Origin: Polytrichum commune
Lineage: Eukaryota > Streptophyta > Polytrichopsida > Polytrichales > Polytrichaceae
Direction of reading: 5' to 3'
DNA: 64,000 bases
Assembly: GCA_950295325.1 (NCBI GenBank)
Contig: OX485807.1
Location: 26,445,666 to 26,509,665, forward strand
Shown: piece after piece, positions 56,572-64,000 of the stretch
How the letters are laid out: each line of letters starts with the position of its first letter
Numbering within the stretch: position 1 is the first letter of the stretch
The notes under the pieces: generated by a model
The model's input: only the letters and a program-made list of their open reading frames with translations
Databases searched by the model: none
Told to the model about the DNA's origin: nothing
Made by a program: the position numbers and the translations under genes

Positions 56572-59215
56572 CTATCTACGGTCCAGGAAATCTCTCCTAC
56601 GCTTGAGGGACATGTTGTTGCCATCCTCGTTGGGCCGGAAGTGCACCTCTGCTTGGGATGGCTCCACCAGTCCATGTTTAATTTGAGCCAACAACGTTTG
56701 TTGTTTCCCACGAACTACGTGCAAGTCTGCCACGAGGTGTTTCAACAAAAATCGATCACCGGTGGCAGTGTCCATGAACTCCTCTGCGAGGTTACGCGCT
56801 TGTTTCTCCATGTCCTCCCCAGATTGTGTTACACACTGGCTACCACTAGGACGCCATAGCGTAGGAGTTGGGCACATGGGCCCCGTATCAGCGAAATCCT
56901 CTGGGAAATGAAGAACGGGATCCAGCATGTTACCACGACCTCCCTCAGTTGTGCCTGCAAGGGATCCACAGTAACGTGTAATTGTTCCTTCCGCAAGGCT
57001 AGGATGGAGTATCATGAGAACCTTTATCTGATGTTTACATATGTTCCCCTTTAGTGCCCAGACGCAATCGCAACAACCCCACTCGCAGTCTGGGCTGTAC
57101 ACAGAGTACAGTTTAGTGGGGTTGTTCATTGACGTAACCAATGCCGGACCGTCATCTGCAATGGGGAGAGTGACACAACTATCAGGAATTTCTCTCGCTT
57201 TGAGCACTGCATTTATAACAAATTGCTCTTGTTTCAAGTTGGGGACAAACCCGTGTTGTTTCCTCATCGCCTGGTACCAGTAGTGGGAGAGAATCTCCCC
57301 TGTGAGTTCGTATATCACCCAGTCCAAACGGCGTCCATGCGCTCTACCTTTTGATGCACGCAAGGTGGCTTTAAGGTTAGAATGGTAGCTTTCAATTCCT
57401 GCATTTGTGTCCTGGCCCGCATATGGTAGGTTACGATGGCCCACAACCCACATGTGCGTCTTGTCTGCCCATTGTTTGTTGAAGTAAGCCCAAAAACTGC
57501 TCACAACAGGGAAGCTATCCATAAGAGCGTTCAACTGTCGTATAGCCCAAGGCCCCATTTCATCTCCAGGAGGACACTTTGTGTCATACATAATACGCCC
57601 CAACCCCTTTAGCACACCAGCCCTAATGGCATGATCTTTTATTTTCGCTACCGCTTGTTTCAGCCATGCGCGACGAACATGCCACAAGCACAAGAATACT
57701 TTCACTCCGGGCCATACACACTGCAAGCCCCCAATCTCCGCCTGGGCACAATCTGTAATGAATGCATTCGGCATCCAATCTCCCTGCACCGACGCCAATT
57801 TATTCGCAAGCGCCCTCATCCAAGGTTGAAGATCAGGTTGCTTGGAGCTAGAAGTGATAATGTACGCCACAGGCACTCCATTCAGCCAGTCATCGAAGAC
57901 CATCAAGGTGTACAATGGAAACTGTAACAACAAAAACCACCAAAAATTAGCGTTGGAGCAAGGTACGTAGGGAAAGTGCTCCGTAACATGCTGCTGTGGG
58001 AATGGTTATAGGCACAAACCTTGTTCTCATTAGTCGCAAACGTGGCGTCAATGGAGACGGCTTTTTTGTGCCCGTGCTTGAGCATCATATCTTGTTGCCA
58101 GGATGTTTGGATGCCTATTGTGAACGGAATATTGTCCCGTGTGATAGCTCCACGAACGTGTACACCCGATTCTTTGTAGTAGAACACAACAAAAGGATTT
58201 TCTTGCACCCACATGCGCACAGATTTTGCATCATTGTTGTCGTGTTTGTAGGTCTCTATGGCAAGGCGGCCAGCAACGTTACGGATGTCCTGCTCAGAGA
58301 TGAAGAGGTCCCGGGTGAGCTCCTCGCCTCTCTCACACACTTCCATGAAGCGTTGCCTATGTTTGCCCATTATCTGTGGGATAGACAATCCCAATCGCAA
58401 ATGGCTCATGATAAATTCCCGAACATCTGCCGACAGGTGGCTTGAGTATCTGCTCTTGTGTCCAGTCTTTGTAGCACCATGGCAGAAGAACCCTTTGAGG
58501 TTGACATGCTTCATCTGGTGGTATGTTAATTCTGCCATTGCAGGCTGCAGGTACAATCGCTTGACGACAAATCCACACTGGCATCCCCTTCGTTGGCCTG
58601 ATCCTCGCATCCTTGCTGATGTCCGAGGACCTGTGTGGCCCTTCCCATTTGGAATGTATTTGCCCTTGAGGTCGAGTTTCCTTTTCCTCTGGTACATGTC
58701 ATTTGTAACCAGTGGTATGTGCGATGCATTGTCATTTGGTCCATATTGACAATGATATCTGTGTGGTGGGGATGACAGCAGGTCGTAACGGTGAGAGTCA
58801 TATATAACAAGGAAGATGGTTGGCCAGATATTGTAACATTGGAACATGCACACTGCAATGCTAATGGCATGTTACAAACACACCTGAGGATGGCAGAGTA
58901 GCTATTCCAACGAGGGAACTTCAGTTTCCCCATCTCGTTTGTTGGAGTACCCTGGCACACAAATTTGCAGGGAGCATCAGTGCGCGCCTCCTCGCCTTTC
59001 ACAAAATCCTCGACCCTTGCCCAAGGTATATACGCAACCGACACTGTATCAACAGTCCTGGGATCAGCCCTCCTCCCTTTCACCCACATGTCGGATGCCC
59101 ACGTAAGATCTGTATGCATGAAAGTGCCTATGTGTGGAGTTTGAACTAAATTGCGGATCCGCTGAAACTCTGCCTTGTGTACCTCCTGGTACACAGTCTC
59201 GTACGAAGGCTCCAT
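56572..59215 (-). CDS. MULE transposase (DDE, SWIM finger), 806 aa
   Basis: Three exons: 59,215-58,884, 58,758-58,020 and 57,921-56,572. Introns are 125 and 98 bp (CTCAG|GTGTGT...CACACAG; AACAAG|GTTTGT...TTACAG), and the joined frame is uninterrupted. The N-terminal part has a Cys/His-rich region (KFVCQG, YHCQYG, GCQCGF) likely to be a WRKY/GCM1- or FLYWCH-like DNA-binding finger. The catalytic core shows D348 in SIDATF, D414 in FITDCAQ, C435-x2-H438 in CLWHVRRAW and E534 in NAGIESYH. A SWIM finger follows (C641-x-C643-x8-C652-x-H654). The enzyme would cut at the TIR ends and generate 9-bp duplications. Transcription runs inward from the right TIR. All key residues are present, so it is probably functional. 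Confidence 0.93.
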
Positions 59216-60061
59216 GTGTTGCGGTGGGCGAAGTGTTGGTTCTTCTCGAAGGAGTATGAATTACAGAGAGTGGTCTTGAAGATTTTAAGATGAAATTGCC
59301 ATATGGCGCCCGATGTTAGTAGTCACCCTGTGGTTGCAACACAAGTAGTGTGGGTCGCTGATGATTAGTGTGGGCCAGACTAAAACATGCTTTTAGTGTA
59401 AGTCTTCCTGGCTACGATACATGTCATTTGTAACCAGTGGTATGTGCGATGCGATTACAAAACTTCGCAATTATGTGATGTGTAACATGACTGCAATGAC
59501 AACTAAAGGAGGAAGGAAGTACATTCATAGCAAGGCAATCACTCTGAGAAGATCTTGCATGTACCGCATCAGGACATCATTGTTTTAGTGGCTTCACTCC
59601 TTGCCAGATAGTCAAATACAACCTAAATGTGTACTGCGCAGTAAAAGCAGGTCTCAATCAAACAAAAAACATAGTTGAGTGTGCAGATCTAAAGACATGA
59701 TAGAAAAACTCAGTCAGCAGGGGCCACTGTAACGACCATGTGTGGGGTGAGCAGTCGGCAAGGTCATCATAGCTTCAGTACATCATTGTTGCCTTCGCAT
59801 CAGTGCAAGGAACACATTTCATTGCGGAAAACTTCTGGACTCTTTCGAAAGTGTCTACGTTACGATAAATCAAAGCACAGGAACAAAGAAACTCTGAAAA
59901 GAAATGGAGCTCCAAAACTAAGTGTGGCTGAGGCGATCTTGCCCGCAAACAATGTCCGCATCATTGTGCAATCGCCTTGGTTGAATCACATCAACCTCCA
60001 TCGCGGCAGCAAATGTGTAAGTTACGATCAAGGCGACCTGATGACTCATTACACCCTTCAA
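59216..60061. promoter_or_regulatory. Leader region of the MULE transposase
   Basis: Between the transposase ATG and the right TIR. It contains GTAACATG at 59,482 and a 34-bp exact copy (59,419-59,452) of transposase exon 2 sequence (58,694-58,727), same orientation. No clear TATA box was fixed. Confidence 0.45.
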
Positions 60062-60632
60062 AAAACCCGGAAGTCTTGTCGCTCGCCATCGCTGTACCCA
60101 CTGAGATCGAAAACCCTGACCTCACAGTGCGACGATCCTGCACCCTTCACTCCATCATTGCTTCAATCACATCGCGGCCCATGGCGGCAAAAATCCGGGG
60201 TGTATGATGAAGAGCAGGTTACAAAGAATGAAGGGGGGTGGCGGAAGGCATTTTTTGAAACAGTATGGAGAGCGCGATCCCCGAGGTCGATGGGATACCA
60301 CCCACATGATGGATGGTTTAGGGGGAGGATCCACATGATAGTCCATCCATTGCAATGCCATGATGGATGGCTGTAACCTCGGCAGTTGGGAATGACCTGT
60401 TACGTCCAACGGCTGTCCACCGTGGAGGCCAGCGTGTCAGCTTGCGTGGACGACAGGCTGGCTGAGAGCTAACAGGGTGGCAGACACAGCCCGGGGAGGT
60501 TGGCACCGGCTTCCCCTGCGTGGGGGGCCCTGTTCGTGATTCTACGCAGGTACCTGGTCCCATCTGACAGCGTCCTGCAGAGCCTCGATTTCCGAAACGC
60601 AGTAAAGACCATTGGGTCTGGTAATGTTAGGG
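60062..60632 (-). repeat. MULE right terminal inverted repeat (~570 bp)
   Basis: Reverse complement of 49,852-50,424 with few differences. It ends GGTCTGGTAATGTTAGGG directly before the 9-bp duplication CGAGTGTGA. Confidence 0.9.
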
Positions 60633-62874
60633 CGAGTGTGAGGCGTTGGAAGTATTTCCCTCGGGATTGACCAACCTCATAGCCTTGGAGGAACTCAGTT
60701 TTTGCGAATGTCGAGGTTTGAAACACGTGCCCGAAGGATTTGGAACGTTGACATGTTTGAAAAAACTTTTCATGTCGGAGTGTGAGGCGTTGGAAGTGTT
60801 TCCCTTTGGATTGACCAACCTCATAGCCTTGGAGGAGCTTTGGTATTATCAATGTCGCGCTTTGAAACACGTGCCCGAAGGATTTGGAACGTTGACATGT
60901 TTGAAAAAACTGATCATGTGGGGGTGTGAGGCGTTGGAAGAGTTTCCCACCGGATTGAGCAACCTCATAGCATTGGAGGAACTTAGCTTTACAAAATGTC
61001 GAGCTTTGAAACACGTGCCCGAAGGATTTGGAACGTTGACATGTTTGAAAAAACTTTACATGTGCGAGTGTGAGGCGTTGGAAGTATTTCCCTCGGGATT
61101 GAGCAACCTCATAGCCTTGGAAGAACTCAACTTTTCCGAATGTCGAGGTTTGAAACACGTGCCCGAAGGATTTGGAACGATGACATGTTTGAAAAAGCTT
61201 GACATGTCGGAGTGTGAGGCGTTGGAAGTGTTTCCCTTTGGATTGACCAACCTCATAGCCTTGGAGGAGCTTTGGTATTATCAATGTCGCGCTTTGAAAC
61301 ACGTGCCTGAAGGATTTGGAACGTTGACATGTTTGAAAAAACTGATCATGTGGGGGTGTGAGGCGTTGGAAGAGTTTCCCTCTGGATTGAGCAACCTCAT
61401 AGCATTGGAGGAACTTAGCTTTACAGAATGTCGAGCTTTGAAACACGTGCCCGAAGGATTTGGAACGTTGACATGTTTGAAAAAACTTCACATGTGCGAG
61501 TGTGAGGCGTTGGAGGTGTTTCCCTCGGGATTGAGCAACCTCATAGCCTTGGAAGAACTCAACTTTTCCAAATGTCGAGCTTTGAAACATGTGCCCGAAG
61601 GATTTGGAACGTTGACATGTTTGAAAGAGCTTGACATGTCGGAGTGTGAGGCGTTGGAAGTGTTTCCCTCCAGATTGAGCAACCTCATAGCATTGGAGGA
61701 GCTTTGGTTTTATCAATGTAGCGCTTTGAAACATGTGCCTGAAGGATTTGGAACGTTGACATGTTTGAAAAAACTGATCATGTGGGGGTGTGAGGCGTTG
61801 GAAGAATTTCCCTCCGGATTGAGCAACCTCATAGCATTGGAGGAACTTAGCTTTACAGAATGTCGAGCTTTGAAACACGTGCCCGAAGGATTTGGAACGT
61901 TGACATGTTTGAAAAAACTTCACATGTCCAGGTGTGAGGCGTTGGAGGTGTTTCCCTCGGGATTGAGCAACCTCATAGCCTTGGAGGAACTGAATTTCTC
62001 GGAATGTCGAGCTTTGAAACACGTGCCTGAAGGATTTGGAAAGTTGACATGTTTGAAAGAGCTTGACATGTCGGAGTGTGAGGCGTTGGAAGTGTTTCCC
62101 TCGGGATTGAGCAACCTCATAGCCTTGGAGGAACTCAAATTTTCCAAATGTCGAGCTTTGAAACACGTGCCCGAAGGATTTGGAACGTTGACATGTTTGA
62201 AAGAGCTTCACATGTCGGAGTGTGAGGCGTTGGAAGTGTTTCCCTCGGGATTGACCAACTCATAGTCTTGGAGGAACTCAATTTTTCCAAGTGTCGAGCT
62301 TTGAAACACGTGCCCCAAGGATTTGGAACGTTGACATATTTGGAAAAACTTATCATGTCGGAGTGTGAGGCGTTGGAAGTGTTTTCATCCGGATTGAGCA
62401 ACCTTATAGCCTTGGAGGAACTTAATTTTTCCGAATGTCGAGCTTTGAAACACGTGTCCAAAGGATTTGGAACATTGACATGTTTGAAAGAACTTTACAT
62501 GTCGGGGTTTGAGGCGTTGGAAGTGTTTCCCTCCGGATTGAACAACCTCATAGCCTTGGAGGAACTCAGCTTTTGCGAATATCGAGCTTTGAAACACGTG
62601 CCCGAAGTATTAGGAACGTTCACATGTTTGAAAAAAACTTTGCATGTGGGAGTGTGACGTGTTGGAAGTGTTTCCATCCGGATTCTGCAACCTGATAGCC
62701 TTGGAGGAGCTCTGGTTTTATCTATGTCGTGGTTTGAAATACATGCCCGAAGGATTTGGAACGTTGACATGTTTGAAAAAAGTTCACATGTGGGAGTGTG
62801 AGGCGTTGGAAGTGTTTCCCTCCGCATTGAGCAACTTCATAACCTTGGAGGAACTTGATTGTTGAAACTGTTCA
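60633..62874 (+). pseudogene. Stranded 3' part of the receptor LRR exon
   Basis: Directly after the MULE the LRR frame resumes at the exact residue where it was broken (ECEALEVFPSG). It continues for ~11 more 48-residue modules to a TAG at 62,263-62,265. That stop is caused by loss of one C in 'AACCTCATAG' (here AACTCATAG). In the shifted frame LRRs continue (62,268-62,640) until an extra A in a 7-A run (62,631-62,637), then continue in a third frame to TGA near 62,863-62,865. So even without the MULE the array ended early at 62,265 or earlier alleles were longer. No promoter or start serves this half. Modules include variants not present upstream (NFSECR, NFSKCR, KFSKCR). Confidence 0.9.
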
Positions 62875-63857
62875 ACTTCGAAACACGTGGAGGAATGATT
62901 TGGAATGTTGACATGTTTGAAAAACTTTTCATGGGGTAGTCAAAGTTGTTGACATATACATGAAAACTTTATGGCATGGAGTGGAACTAGGTGATAAAAG
63001 TGTTGATCTTCACTAGTAGCTCCAAATTGCAATTCAATATCTCGATACTCTTAGAATTGATTGGTATCTTTCGCAGGCTGTAAGAATATTGTGCGAGGAT
63101 GTCAATAAGTCATGTGCCTAGGAGATGCAAAAAAATGGTTATGCCAATTATTATACTGCATTCATTAGGTTCATTACCTTCCCTTCTTATTGCTTGTATG
63201 AGAGCATATGTGGGATTGGAAAACAAGCTACCTTAGAGTGATGGCAAAGTCAAAACCTAATGTGATCTTGAATCACCATGTTAGTCTTCAGTATACGCGA
63301 CCTTAGCACTGATTATGGTTATGCAATTATTCCAAATTGCAATTGTTGCTACTATTGTTTTTTCTTATGTGTTTTAGCCTCCTACTTTGTGAAATGCTCC
63401 TTTGAACACCCTTGCCTAATTTCAAGGGCATGCATTGATAAGGCAAAGGCGTGAAGAATACTTCAATGCCTCTTAAGACATTTTTCGTGCTTGCTATTTG
63501 GAAATCTCTATTCAAATTTGAGTCAATGACCAGTGGAAGTTTGTTTTTGGCAGTTGAGTCTAGTGCTAGCCTTGTTGGTGAGGTTGTTTACCGCATTGGA
63601 CCAATGTGGGCAATGGATTACTTGGAATAGTGTCTTGAAAATGAAGGCACCTAACAATCATTTTCAGAGTTAAGGGCTCAATAAGAAACTACCTTATGGC
63701 GTAGTCATGTTCATTATGAGGAAGAATCTTGGTATTCAGTAGTCTCGTGTTGTACTAAGGTTTTTTTTTGGCTTTTGTATTCTTTCCTAAATTCGATATG
63801 TTATGTCCAACATAGCTTCACAAGAAATATCTGATCTTGAAAGGGAGTTACTTTGCC
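62875..63857. other. 3' flank of the receptor locus
   Basis: AT-rich. An acceptor-like TTTCGCAG at ~63,071-63,078 precedes ~11 codons (AVRILCEDVNK) that vaguely recall the receptor's N-terminal helical domain, but a stop follows quickly. No gene could be supported. Confidence 0.4.
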
Positions 63858-64000
63858 ATGAGGAATCTTCTATCGTCTCAAGCAACTCTAGAGTGTAGGC
63901 TAGCAGAAAGTGGTGCTCCAAATTCTACAAGCAACACATCTAAGGTAGACACGCAAGACAAGGATCTTCCTCATAATGATCTAGAACCTACAGAGGTTGT
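63858..64000 (+). CDS. Possible coding start running off the window edge
   Basis: An ATG at 63,858 opens a frame of 47 codons to the end of the window. The composition looks coding (LSSQATLECRLAESG, then Ser/Thr/Asp-rich TSNTSKVDTQDKDLP), but the length is too short to recognise a family. It may be part of an exon or chance. Confidence 0.2.
   Translation, partial: MRNLLSSQATLECRLAESGAPNSTSNTSKVDTQDKDLPHNDLEPTEV

Larger units (their letters stand above)
49852..60632. mobile_element. Autonomous-looking Mutator-like element (MULE), 10,781 bp
   Basis: The ends CCCTAACATTACCAGACCC and its inverse bound the element. A perfect 9-bp duplication CGAGTGTGA flanks it (49,843-49,851 and 60,633-60,641), diagnostic for Mutator-type insertion. 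TIRs are ~570 bp and nearly identical in their outer ~490 bp. The element carries a transposase gene, a convergent gene B and a small third gene, all with intact frames, and is rich in a private GTAACATG motif. It lies inside the LRR exon of the receptor gene, whose frame would be continuous without it. Intact genes and similar TIRs suggest a young, possibly active copy. Confidence 0.95.

Noticed and set aside
60469-62211. 580-codon antisense frame over the stranded LRR half
   Set aside because: Same shadow effect of near-identical 144-bp modules; no independent domain.

Overview
This is nuclear DNA of a land plant. The evidence is spliceosomal GT-AG introns, a short interstitial TTTAGGG telomere-type repeat (22,115-22,141), a plant-type ZIP metal-transporter exon, a histone H2A exon, plant TE superfamilies, and above all an immune-receptor gene whose product joins a protein kinase to NB-ARC and leucine-rich repeats. 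Kinase-NBS-LRR receptors are best known from mosses, so a moss or other bryophyte is the most likely source. That is an inference; the sequence names no species.

Layout. 1-11 kb: AT-rich, gene-poor DNA with a decayed tandem array at the left edge, three copies of an unusual MITE family (CTC + G-run termini, 8-bp target duplications; one copy holds a second, nested element), an orphan first exon of histone H2A, and an LTR-retrotransposon primer-binding-site relic. 11-12.3 kb: a 5'-truncated LINE tail directly upstream of the last exon of a ZIP transporter. 12.3-22.9 kb: more MITEs (PIF/Harbinger-like, hAT-like, CACTAAAT-type) and a decayed Ty1/copia element on the minus strand with a TIR element inserted in it. 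22.9-34.9 kb (perhaps to 36.3 kb): a large, nearly complete but mutated LINE on the minus strand (ORF1; ORF2 with N-terminal extension, APE endonuclease, RT, RNase H, CCHC). It is interrupted by a segment carrying a SINE-like sequence and an intronless 152-codon ORF of unknown function. 36.3-44.9 kb: further MITEs and an inverted-repeat structure around a GC-rich 60-bp minisatellite.

44.99-62.87 kb is the main locus. A three-exon gene encodes an N-terminal helical domain, a kinase with all catalytic residues, a hydrophobic segment, NB-ARC and a long LRR array made of nearly identical 48-residue modules. An intact-looking 10,781-bp Mutator-like element (MULE; 49,852-60,632) with ~570-bp TIRs and a perfect 9-bp target duplication sits inside the LRR exon. 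It truncates the receptor, gives it a 30-residue TIR-encoded tail, and strands about half of the LRR modules on its far side.

The MULE carries a three-exon transposase (minus strand, 806 aa, DDE triad, CxxH, SWIM finger), a convergent three-exon gene B (plus strand, ~859 aa, one C2HC finger, no family recognised) and a small third gene (123 aa). Convergent genes read inward from long TIRs recall maize MuDR, but gene B does not look like MURB. The most striking signal is that GTAACATG occurs 15 times on the two strands of this element, mostly in its introns, leaders and intergenic DNA; I found only two copies in the rest of the window. The Arabidopsis VANDAL/VANC anti-silencing systems are the nearest known precedent for a TE with a dense private motif and an accessory protein. 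The parallel is a hypothesis here.
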